Source: Planococcus citri (taxonomy: Eukaryota > Arthropoda > Insecta > Hemiptera > Pseudococcidae). Taken from it: DNA of 64,000 nucleotides. The position numbers were made by a program, and so were the translations under genes. The stretch covers positions 28,882,580 to 28,946,579 of the forward strand of contig NC_088678.1 of assembly GCF_950023065.1 (NCBI RefSeq), given 5' to 3'. The notes beneath the pieces are model-generated. The model had not been told where the DNA came from. It ran no database searches and was given only the letters and a program-made list of their open reading frames with translations. Of the stretch, positions 49,200-59,496 are shown piece by piece. The number at the start of each line of letters is the position of its first letter. Within the stretch, counting starts at the first letter, position 1.

Positions 49200-50130
49200 A
49201 TTGCTTACGAAGCATTTGGGTGAAAAAATGCTATTATTTTCTCTGGTTGGGATGGCTGATGCAGTAAAAGTCGGATTCTCTTGTCAGTGTTTCATCGCCC
49301 TTCTGATTCTTCCTGCTGCACATCATCGATGTAAAAGCAAACATGTATACTTAGAGTACTTTTACTTACTCCATAATGGCTTCGACACTTTAATGTTGGC
49401 TGTTTCGGGCGCCGCAATAGAAAGCATTTATAAAATACCGAATATACAATCTACATTACACGATAGGTACCATTAGAACTACATTTATCGCACTTTAATA
49501 TTAGTTTCGATAATAATAAAGTTTAATTCAGCAGGTTTATATTATACTCGGGGCGCGACGCGACGCATGGTACCATAAAATTACTCGCTTCAGAAGTACA
49601 TAAAGATATGTTGTAGTACTACATACTTACAAGCAGATATTTCGCAAGCATTCCATTTCGCACCCTCTTCCCTGTTTCTTCCCCATTGCCATGGCACACA
49701 GCCTTCTTTGTAGCGCTGCTCGCATATTACGACACAAGTATTCGTTTAACGACAAACACCGCGAATTGTTTAATCGAGTAATTCGCGTCGATGTGATTTA
49801 CAACGCTCTGCGGCAATAGTGAAACTTTATTCGTGTGTATAGTTTCTATTGAATGGAAACGCGATTTTAAAAGTTTTCACGGTGAAGAGACAGAAACATA
49901 GAGAGGGGAGGAGAGGTTCACAGACGCCAACTTTCTGCAGGCAGTTTCCAAATGAACGAGTATGCCTGTTGAGAAACTTCCAACGAGGTGATATTTCCTC
50001 TTGTTTGGGTCCCATATGGTGTATTACGAGTAATATCGTTAATTATGTGATCGAGTCGAGGGTGTTTTATGCGCGAATGAGTGCAGGTTTCTTAAGTATG
50101 GGATTTTGAGACTATAGAGATGTTTGTTTC
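49200..50130. other. CpG-containing, repeat-poor segment 8
   Basis: Contains GGGGCGCGACGCGACGCATGG near 49551. A 91-codon plus-strand frame at 49201-49476 is not AT-driven but shows no family motif and could equally be the shadow of a minus-strand exon. Confidence 0.35.
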
Positions 50131-50280
50131 ATACTGACGTGAGAACTGTACTGACTTACTATGTTGTCAAAATAATTTCAAATCGATAGAGTACCTTACC
50201 TATTACTCAAACAGAATTATTCAGGATACTGATTGCTGCGATTCCTCATGAAAATGTGATAATTGCTGATGATTATTTTC

Positions 50281-52310
50281 AATTCAATTCAATTATTTAT
50301 TCAGTACGTTTATGCCTTTTGGCTTTGTACTAGTTATATTTACTTATATATAGGTAGGTATTAAGTATGGGTAATAGTATTAAACTAAGAATTGGTTACA
50401 AAGTTTGGGGGCTTAGAAGTTTCCTGCACTGTGTAGAAAGCCTTTATCTCTAACCATCCTTTTAAATATTTTTTAAAGGTTTTTACTGAAGTTATGTTTT
50501 TTAGATCAGAGCATAAAGCATTATAGATTTTTACTGACATCATATCAATATTGGATTGTAAAGTTGTTATTTTAAAGTAGTTTACTGCGAGGTTGTTTCT
50601 ACTTTGTGTGGGGTACTGATGGCTTATTGTGGATGTTTTTATTGTTCTTTTTCTTCACCGTAACTCCAATTTCAAGAATGTATAACGAAGGAAGGGTTAA
50701 TATTTTCTCTGACAGAAATAGATCTTTATATGATTTGGTACAAGTTAGGCCATAGATTTTACGCAGAATTTTTTTTTGTATTAGAAATATCCTGTTTAAC
50801 AGAGTTGGACCCCCCCCCCGCGCCAAATGCTAAATTATAGGTTACAATGGATTGGAATAGTCCAAAATATACAAATTGTCGCGTCTGAGTTGAAGTGATA
50901 TGGTGTAGTTGTGTCATGATGTACATTGTTGTAGAGAGGCGACTTGCAAGTTTTTCAGTTTGTACTGTCCACTTTAGGTTATTAGAAACTACAGTTCCAA
51001 GGAATGTGGTATTTTATTTTCACAAGTTTGGGTGAGACCAAGAGAAGACATCAAAGATGAGGGATGGGTGATGGTAGATATACAAAATGGCATAATTGTT
51101 GTTTTATTAAGGTTTAATTCCATGCCATCCACTATAAACCAAGTCTGCATTTGTAAGAGGTCCTGTTGAATCCTTTTGTAATTGCTGTGGTGTCATCTGC
51201 AAATTGTATAGTTTTACTTTTGGAGCAGTGCAGTGAGGAATAGTATATTACGTGACAGGAGCGGAAAGTATGCGATTAATGAGTGTGAAGTTTAAGGAGC
51301 GAGGCGAAGCTGAGCGACTTGATCGCACAAGTTAATCGCGTTACTGTCCAATCCTGTCGCGTATACTATTTTAATTCCATATGAGAGGAAAATAAATGCT
51401 AAAATTTTAAAAAATGACTGATTTTGAATTCGTAAACATGTGCGGAAAACAGTTACTTTCCTCCCTAGGGAGGAAAGTACCTAACTGTTTTCCGCACATG
51501 TTTTGATAGATGCGTTAAAGACGTATTTTCCAAACACAAAACTGTCTAGGAAACTACTCATTTTCCGATCATGTGAAATTAATAGTAAGTATATTACATG
51601 GCAGGAGCGGAAAGTATGCGATTAACGAGTGCAAAGTTTAAGGAGTGAGTCGAAGCCGAGCAACTTGAATCGCACAAGTTAATTGTGTTACTGTCCAATC
51701 CTGTCGCATATACATACTATTTTAATTTCATATGAGAGGAATAAATGCTGAAATTTTAAAAAATTGTCAATTTTGAATTTGTAAACATATGCGGAAAACA
51801 GTTAAAGGGAGGAAAGTAACTACTTTCCGCACTTGTTTTGATAGCTGCGTTAAAGACGTATGTTCCAACCACAAAACTGTCTAGGAAACTACTCATTTTC
51901 CAATCATATGAAATTAAAATCATTTACATACATAAGAAAAAAGTATGGCCCTAGGTTTGAACCTTGTGGTACTCCTATGATAATGTCTTCTGGGTCAGAT
52001 ATAGCAATCCCTTCTTTAGAAACTAGTTTTACTCTTTGTGTCCTATTGGTTAGATAGGATTTTATAAGTTTTTTGGCAATACTCCTAATATCATAATGTT
52101 CTAATTTAGCCTCAGGAATATGTTTTATTCTGTCAAAAGCTTTGGAGAGGTCACAAAATATACCAATAGGTTTTTCGTTATTTTGTAGCGTATCAGAGAT
52201 TGTGTTGACTAGTTCATAAATGGCATCTGGCCAACTAGATCTGTAAGAGTACTTGAGTGGGTTCTGCTTCACTTTTTTCCAAATGCTTCAAAGGCATTCT
52301 CCAAAGTTTA
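50281..52310 (-). pseudogene. Decayed LINE of CR1/Jockey type, split by a palindromic insertion
   Basis: The minus strand carries a 5'-truncated reverse transcriptase. The palm has DAIYELVNTI, LSKAFDRI and GVPQGSNLGPYFFLMYVNDF (51904-52272). After a foreign block of about 660 bp comes the catalytic QFADDTTAIT at about 51170-51200, then MELNLNKTTIMPF. Next come a LGTVVSNNLKWTVQTEKL segment (about 51000) and the thumb-region ILRKIYGLTCTKSYKDLF with LTLPSLYILE (about 50690-50790). It ends in a TTGAA-type 3' repeat at 50281-50300. Motif order and tail are those of CR1/Jockey-like elements; clade assignment is not certain. Frameshifts and stops make it inactive. Confidence 0.85.
51240..51905. mobile_element. 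Palindrome-rich tandem insertion inside the LINE
   Basis: Two direct units of about 345 and 325 bp. Each begins TATATTAC followed by GACAGGAGCGGAAAGTATGC or GGCAGGAGCGGAAAGTATGC, and each ends near CATATGAAATTA or CATGTGAAATTA. Within unit 1, TATTACGTGACAGGA pairs with TCCTGTCGCGTATA (51241-51368) and a hairpin spans 51434-51503 with core CTTTCCTCCCTAGGGAGGAAAG-like symmetry. Unit 2 keeps a shortened hairpin. It separates the YVND and FADD motifs. No target duplication could be fixed. Confidence 0.75.
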
Positions 52311-52329
52311 AAATGAATAAATAAATTTA

Positions 52330-52560
52330 CTTACTATGAATGAGTAATGTGACATTTTTTTAGTCCAGAGAGTGTCATCTGGAGTTGTGTGTCACTGTGC
52401 ACCAGGTACAGTTGTTCATTTTCAAAAAAAAAAAAAAAAAAATGAATAAAAATTAAAATTAATGAGTAAATTTACGTAGGCCTACTTGAAAATTTAAAAA
52501 TTTGAAATAAAATAAACGCTGTGTGTAAAATTTTTTGCCATTGAAAATGGATCACACAGC
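52330..52560. other. AT-rich spacer with poly-A
   Basis: A-tract at about 52423-52441; AATGAATAAA words recur. Nothing else seen. Confidence 0.4.
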
Positions 52561-52752
52561 ACACAGTCAGTAGTCACATGTCAGGATGTCACTTTCTAAG
52601 AATCTATTATTCAAACGAATCTAAATTTGACAAAAATTCACTGTTTTGTCGGATTTTTTGTGAAACATGTCCATCTTTTATGATTTGTTTCAAGAAGTCA
52701 GGATCGAGTTTAACAAGTGAGAAATCCTGTAAGGAGGAAGACGTCCCCAACT

Positions 52753-53623
52753 GTGTGAAAACTTTTTGAACACGACAGAGCTGAATCGAAAGAACATGAG
52801 AAAATACATCGCCAGCTGAAATTTTAGGTGTTGAAGTATAAGTATTTTTTGAGTATCAAATTTAGGCTAAAAATGTGGGAAAAAAGAAATTTCACCAAAT
52901 TGAAGTAGAAAGTTGAAATTTGATTGTATGTATTTTATTTTCAACCTACCGAATTTAGATTGGAAACAATTTCGAACCATTTTGAGCAATTTTGGAGCCC
53001 CAGAAGCGCTTGGAAAGCTCAAATTTGCTTCAAGTATACCCTAATTTTAATGCTCAGAATCGATTGTGGATAGATTCAAGGCGTTCTAGAGCCAACAGTC
53101 ACATTTTAGAAATCTTGGACTTTCAAAAAATGTCATATACCGTCCAGTGTTTACACGTGCTAAAAAGTTAAATTGGACAGTTTTTATGACACTTTTTGAA
53201 AATCTGGAATTTCCAAAATATGGCTGGAGGCGTTAGAACAACTTGAAATTACCTCCAATGAATTCGGCATGTGTTGGAATTAGGTTATAAAGTTAGTAAA
53301 TAACTTCTCAACTCGAGCAAACTTTTGCAGAAAAATTTCAACTTTCAAAAATCTGCTGGATGCTCCAGAACTGCTCAAAACGGTTTGGAAACAGTTTCCA
53401 ATCAATTTGGAGAGTTGAAAATTTAGAGAATTTCATTTGTCAGCTTTCTTGGTAAAATTGACAAAATTTTAATTATTTTACCATGTTTTTGGCCCATTTT
53501 CAAAAATTCTCCAGAAATCTTAAAAAATGCATTTTAGCTCTTGAAATTTTGGAAGGTGATGTACATTTTCATGCGTTTTCTATTTAGCTTTATCATGTTC
53601 AAAAATTTTTTAAAAATTACTTA
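52753..53623. repeat. Foldback family FB1, copy 3
   Basis: Left arm TTTTTGAACACGACAGAGCT then GAATCGAAAGAACATGAGAA. The right arm TTTCATGCGTTTTCTATTTA then GCTTTATCATGTTCAAAAAT is its complement. Inner blocks GAACCATTTTGAGCAATTTT and CCAGAACTGCTCAAAACGGT are likewise inverted. Confidence 0.85.
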
Positions 53624-53972
53624 GCAATTAGCATACCTGCTTTATAAGTATGTACTTACATAATATGTGAGGACGACAAGAAAAAGGGACCTCCCGACCA
53701 AAAAATCGTTTTTCGTTATTTTCGCTTAAGTGACTTGTAAGGAGCTTAAGATTTTCCTGAAAATGGGTTCCCAACGATCGGAGGCTATTTTTACAGCGCA
53801 ACTGAGGAAAGGGGCCTCTCGACTAAAATGTTGTTACAATGATTATTATTATTAACCTCAAAATCCGATCATTAAGTATATATAAACAATGCACATAAAA
53901 CCTGAAAACAGTATTATTCAAAATTTAGTACCTATCAAAGAAAATATCATTTAAAAATAGGTAGGTAACTAA

Positions 53973-54682
53973 TTATAAAATATTTGCTGGTAATTTAAAG
54001 TCTTTTGCCTCTTTGAATAGGTTGGCAAATTTTCTAACTTTCTTTTTGATGTTTACGACATTTTTAGATCTTCTTTAGGATTTTTTTCAGAGTCTGTGGG
54101 AATCGGATCATCAACCTTTTCGGAGTCCGATTCCTCAACAGACTCTGGTATTTCATTGGTTGGCTTCGGCGCAACAGCATCCATTTTTGATTGATCTGTG
54201 CATAGATCTCTCGCGTTTTTATATAAATACCACTGCCTTTGCAAGGTAAGTCCTTTCGGTACGATCTCATCTGGATCTGACAGTAAAACTGCTGACTGCG
54301 ATGATACTTGGAGTTGTGCATCTCCGTGGTCATCGGATTCGCTCAAAGAATTGTTTGCGGAGTCACTGGATGAATTTTTTGCATCAGTTGGAATTTTTTC
54401 ACTTAAAAGTATGGATGCTGTTGTCACTTAATAGTTTGCAAGGAGTTTACTACGGATCGCTGATTCGCATTCAAATTCAAAATGATGATATTTTGAAATT
54501 CCTTTCAGTATTGTGTATTTCTTAGACAAGAATGACTCAAAATCTTTTCAAACAACGTTGTACTGCTCCGAATCTTGATTTCTGTGTCTCGTCCTTGATG
54601 AGACGATGCACGTATTATATTCTGAGATCGCCTCCCATGGCGAGAGCACCATGATTATTTTTACCATACGTACTTATACTCG
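53973..54682 (-). pseudogene. Degenerate coding-like tract B, function unknown
   Basis: Minus-strand sequence of about 236 codons in three frame segments. It starts after a polypyrimidine tract and TTTCAG at about 54683, an acceptor-like context, with YGKNNHGALAMGGDLRI, a TAA, then LIKDETQKSRFGAVQRCLKR. A one-base T-run change leads to ESFLSKKYTILKGISKYHHF, a TAA, then an acidic Ser-rich 124-codon segment (54053-54427) including KGLTLQRQWYLYKNARDL. A one-base A-run change leads to KKKVRKFANLFKEAKDF and a stop at 53973. Both frameshifts fall in homopolymers, so assembly error is possible, but the two stops are not in homopolymers. I do not recognise the family. Confidence 0.45.
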
Positions 54683-54699
54683 CTGAAATTAATACAGAC

Positions 54700-55440
54700 C
54701 AGGAAAAAAATTGCTTACAACCCACATAGTCACTGATAAAGATGATTGAGTACGTAGTTTGGCGGTTCATTGTTAGTCGATGTTAAAAATAATTTTTTGA
54801 TGGTTTTTTTAAATTATTTTTTTCAAGAATACCTAATTTATATTACAATATTGATACCTACTGCTTGTACTTCAGCATTATGATTCGTTTTTTACCACCA
54901 TCTTCTAATCTTTAACTGGCGTTCTTCATTTTTTTCAAGGAAAGAGTGAGACCCTTGGAGTAGCTTCCGAAAAAGTTTCAGCAACTGAATAGAAAATTGA
55001 GGCACCTGCAAAATTTTAACTCTCCAAAGTAGTCCAATACAGTATTTCATTTCTTGAAAAGTAAATTTTTTCAATAAGATGCTTGAAAATAACGAAATTT
55101 GCAAATGGGCAACTACATTCTTACTCTAGGAATCGTGTTTCGAGGTCGTATTTTCTACTTCTAACGTCCTTTATGAACCACTTTCATCATGGGTGACATA
55201 AGCAATGTCTTTCAGCTCGTATTTTGATTCAAAAAATGCCCTAAAATCTCACAATGTGTGATTTATTGGCTAGAGTTCTGTGTACTTACGTACAGTTATA
55301 ATTTTGTTTGTCAAAAATGGCGATTTAAATCCACATTGAAATATAAAAAAACTAATACATATCTCGAATACACAAAAAGCCCACTCGAAGCTGTAAATAA
55401 TATTTTTATTACCTAGAAAAGTCCAACTCAAACAGGAAGA
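54700..55440. other. AT-rich stretch without recognised gene
   Basis: No gene or bounded repeat recognised. Confidence 0.4.
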
Positions 55441-56310
55441 AAAATCACGATTACGAGAAATCAAAGTCGTAAAAACCACCCTGCTTCGGTTCGTTGGTCG
55501 TTCGTGATTTGCGAGTAAAACAAGACTCGTCTCGTATCCGTACGTATTTGAAAAAAAAAGAATAAAGCAAGTGTAAGTATACCCAACGAGGGAGACAATA
55601 TGTCATCATTTTACGCGTTGTTGTAGGCAAAAAAAGGAAAAAAAATACCCACAGAAAGATATTTTAACGAAACAATAAAACGTAAAAGCGAATCGACTAT
55701 TAAACAATAGAGTGCTCGGGAATATACCTAAGGTGAAACGAACCGAAGGGGGTGAAAGCTCATCGTGAAAACGCAGTGTATACGACTGTTAACGAGTAAA
55801 GCCTCTCTATAAAATGGTATACTGGCGCTATAAAAACCATGATACTACATAAGCACACTGGCGATGACGACGAAGATGAGGTTTTCAAAACAAGGCCACC
55901 TCGTGCCCCCTGCAGCCCAACGCCGTTTTACCAATTATCGCCACATAGTCTGACGTGATTCAGTCGAGTAAATTTTTCTCTTGCTAGGCTATTTTACAAT
56001 TCACGTCGCATAAAACTGAACGAAAATTACGGTTTTATTTTATATTATAGTATATACGATACGATACTCTACGATACTTCGAAAATTGTACGAGTACGTC
56101 TTACCACTTTTTCTCTCGAGAGACTTGAGATGTGGCTAAGGGATGGTGAAAGATAGACGGAGAAAACAACTATAAGAAATGAAATGGGGTATTCGTAGAC
56201 ATGATTAATGACGTCGAATACAAAATGCTCGCGGTTTATTCGCATTTAAGCACCTACGTCTTATAGGATGTTATTAAAATAAACAAATGATGTCGAACGA
56301 ATCAAATCTG
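55440..56310. other. CpG-containing, repeat-poor segment 9
   Basis: Rich in CGA/TCG (GATACGATACTCTACGATAC near 56055) with few homopolymers. No coding exon recognised. Confidence 0.3.
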
Positions 56311-56689
56311 GACTGTTGAGGGGTTGGAATTTTTCCAAGTTTACTTGTAATTTTCTTTCTTAGATTGTCTACCTTTTTTACCTTTGAAGTATTAACGTCT
56401 TGTTTACGCGAGGTGAAGATTTGGAGGGTATTTTCACTTGTGTGGGTGAGTTTAGGAGTTCGCTTTAAGCTTTATAAAATAAAGGTGCTCCAGGCTGGAG
56501 AGTTTTGAATTCTGCATTAACGTAAAATATCAAGATGTGAAAAATACATTTTTAAATGTATGTTGGAAAAATGTGTAAGATTTTTTCATTGATCATGCCT
56601 CAAAAAGTGGTTTAGAAAAAATTTCGAAAGCATTCGGCAATTGAGCATTATCTGAAGCACCCAAGTCCCAAATACGAGTATAGCCTATC

Positions 56690-56800
56690 AAATAAACAAA
56701 AAGAAAAAACTATCTTGCAATCTAATAGCTGAAGACTTGTTCTGTGGTGGGTGAGCTGCTTGATTACACTTGACGGTTTTCAAAGTTTTCAAAAAATTGA
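56690..56800 (+). repeat. Array spacer block upstream of FB1 copy 4
   Basis: AACTATCTTGCAATC and GAAGACTTGTTCTGTGGTGG are the same block that starts each unit of the 58-64 kb array, so the array family begins before the full FB1 copy. Confidence 0.75.
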
Positions 56801-56869
56801 AACAAGGAATTGAAAAAAAAAACAAAACTACGAAAAATTAGTTTTTTACAGGTGGTAAGGTTCCCTGAT

Positions 56870-58105
56870 CAACAGAAAAATTTTCGAACCGGACGAAGCT
56901 TAATCGAAAGAGCATGCAAAAATACACCAAAAGCCAATATTTTTGATCCTCGAACGCATTTCTCGATTTTTATCGAATTTTTGAAAATCAAAAAGCCAAA
57001 AAATGGTGAAAAATCAGAATTTTGTCAAATTGACTTGGAAAGCTATAATGATTAAAGATAGGTTTTACACATTGAACAAAATCGTAAAAGATATACTCTT
57101 CACTATCATAGCTATAAACAGTCTTCGATTTCTCTAGAGACGCGATAATTTCTCCCAAGCAACATCTGACATGTTGTCTGTTTTAGCCATCTTTTAGATT
57201 TCCTCCATTTTATAGTATCTTCACGTCAAGTTTGTATGGTTTTTTTAGGCTGCTATCTGCCCTATTTTTGACCTCCAAAATCGATCAGAAACGGTTTCGA
57301 ACCATTTTTGAGCAGTTTTGGAGCCTCCAGCTGATTTTTGAAAATCGAAATTTCCATAAAATTTTTCTCAATGAAGTTGAAAAATGTCAGATTTACGTTT
57401 TATACCTCGATTTGAACTTGCTGAGTTGGTTGGAGTAGTTTCAAGCCGTTCTGGAGCCTCTAGCCCTTATTTTGAGAACTCCAAATTTTCAAAAAGTGTC
57501 GTAAAAACTGTTCGAATTTTTAATCATGAGATCATTTGAGAATACGGTTCCAAATTAGCAGAAATCGATTTTCAAAAAATGGCGTGTGATCCATAAAGTA
57601 GTTTACAAGCGCGCACCAATCGCAAAAATGCGAATCGGGACGGTTTTAAATAGCATTTTTTTCGAGACAATGGAATTCTCTGAATATGACTGGAGGCTAG
57701 CCAGAACGACTTGAAACCATCTCTATAGTCGACTCGACACGTTGAAATTGAAGTACCCGTACTGTATGAAGTAAATTTTAGTTTCTAATTTCATTGGATA
57801 TAATTATAGGTACAATTTTTAGGAAGTGCAACTTTCAAAAATTTACCGGAGGCTCGAGAACTTTTCAAAACGATTTGAAAGTGTTTCCAATCGATTTAGG
57901 GAATTTAAAATCGAGTACATAGTGAATTTAAACTTTCTTGATGCATTTGTTGAGGTTTTTCACCATTTTTGGCTTATTTATTTTCAAAAATAATCTAAAA
58001 ATCCAAAAATTCACTTCAACTTCTGTAATTTTCTGGAGTGACGTATCTTTGTGTGCTCATTAAATTTAGGCTTGTCTGGTTCAAAAAATGTTCTGCCAGT
58101 TGTGA
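56870..58105. repeat. Foldback family FB1, copy 4 (full length, head of the array)
   Basis: Left arm ATTTTCGAACCGGACGAAGC then AATCGAAAGAGCATGCAAAA. The right arm TTTGTGTGCTCATTAAATTT through GTCTGGTTCAAAAAATGTTC is its complement. Inner blocks TTTTGGAGCCTCCAGC and GACTGGAGGCTAGCCAGAAC are inverted. It continues directly into the tandem array. Confidence 0.85.
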
Positions 58106-58374
58106 TACCTCCCTTTTTACATATATTCAGAATAAACATATGTCAAATAATAAGCAAAAAGCACAAACTATCTTGCAATCAGCGAACAGCTGAGGACTTG
58201 TTCTGTGGTGGATGGGCTGCTTTCAAACTAATTGTCACCTTCAGACGACTCGACATGTTGAACTTGAGTTTTCTAATTTCATTGGATGAAATGTTTGGAA
58301 AGTTCAAATTTCAAAATTTTTCCGAGGGCTTGATAACTTCTCCAAACGATTTGAAACTGTTTTCAATCAATTTA

Positions 58375-59496
58375 TAATAATAATAATAATAATAATATTA
58401 AGCCTTTATACATATTTGTGAGTAATATGTGCATACAGTAGACTCCCGATTATCCGACCTATTCGGGGGGGTAAGGTGAGTCGGATACCAAAAAAGTCGG
58501 ATAATCCGAAATGGATGTTTTTAGCATAGAAATTAAGTGCATAAGCTTGAGAAGACAATTTTTTATTCAGAAAATCAAGTTTTGGCTCAAAGCAGGAACA
58601 AAAAATCAAAAAAATGATGAATAAACAAAAATAATGTACTTTTGTACATAAAAGACAATGAAATACTGACTCAAATTATAATTTTTTGAGATAAGTTGGA
58701 TCAATTTCAAGGAAAATAACACCGTTAGAATACAAAATGCTGCATACTGCACCATTATTTACACTCCAAAATCAAAAATTAGGGGTTTTTGGATTATCCG
58801 ACCTTGGTGGGTCGGATAATGCGAAAAGTAAGTCGGATAAATTTTCACCGGATAACCCGAAAGTCGGATAATCCGGAGTCGGATAATCGAGAGTCTACTG
58901 TACACAAATATTAAGAAAAGATATCAAATAAAAAACAATCCATTATACATATGTCATACAATACCCTCACTGCTCTAGAGTAGAGCGTAGGCCTCCCCCA
59001 ACTGACTCCATTCCTTCCTATCCTGAGCCAGTCTGTGGAAATGTTTGTGCCATAGCAAATGGTCAAAGTCGTCTCTCCATCTGAATTTTTGTCTGCCCTT
59101 CTTTCTCTCACTGTAAGGTTGCCAAAAAGTAGTTGAATATGCCCCCTGTTTGGGGTTTGATCTAGATATGTGTCCAGCCCATCCCCATTTTTTGAGTTTA
59201 ATTTCTCTTGCCATGTTCTTGTTAAGTTTTAGTTTGCGTTTTATTATGGATATTTTTATTTTATATTTTAGTTTTACATTGAGGATTGACCTTTCTATCT
59301 TGTTTTGAGTAGATTTTATGCGGTTTAAAGTTTTTTTGGTTAGTGTCCAGGTCTGTGAGCCATACAATAATACCAGATCTATACAAGTATTGAAAATCCT
59401 ACTTTTTTGTAGATTATCAAATGGGCCTTTAAAAATGTGCTTAAGTGACCAATATTTTGTCCATGATAAGGACACCCTTCTCTGTACTTCTCTTCC
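58375..59496 (-). pseudogene. 5'-truncated LINE, C-terminal reverse-transcriptase region, 13-bp target duplication
   Basis: A 195-codon minus-strand frame (58975-59562; its first codons lie in flanking array) encodes the end of an endonuclease/reverse transcriptase: RRVSLSWTKYWSLKHIFKGP, LLYGSQTWTLTKKTLNRIKS, a basic region, KKWGWAGHISR, then GRQKFRWRDDFDHLL and a natural stop after GEAYALL. The 3' end is a TAA/ATT microsatellite at 58375-58396. Exact 13-bp duplications TTCAATCAATTTA flank the element (58362-58374 and 59497-59509). Its 3' region is interrupted by a MITE. It is the same family as the decayed copy at 27.6-28.7 kb. It lacks the catalytic domains and is dead on arrival. Confidence 0.9.
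58436..58901. mobile_element. pogo/Tigger-like MITE inside the LINE
   Basis: A 466-bp element with ends CAGTAGACTCCCGATTATCC and its complement (22 of 23 matching over CAGTAGACTCnCGATTATCCGAC), flanked by TA (58434-58435, 58902-58903). GTCGGATAATCCG words repeat inside both ends. TA duplication and a CAGT-type end with GATTATCCGAC are typical of pogo/Tigger elements. No transposase. Confidence 0.92.

Noticed and set aside
49201..49476. 91-codon plus-strand open frame
   Set aside because: Not AT-driven, but no recognised domain and both strands look equally protein-like; mentioned only within segment 8.
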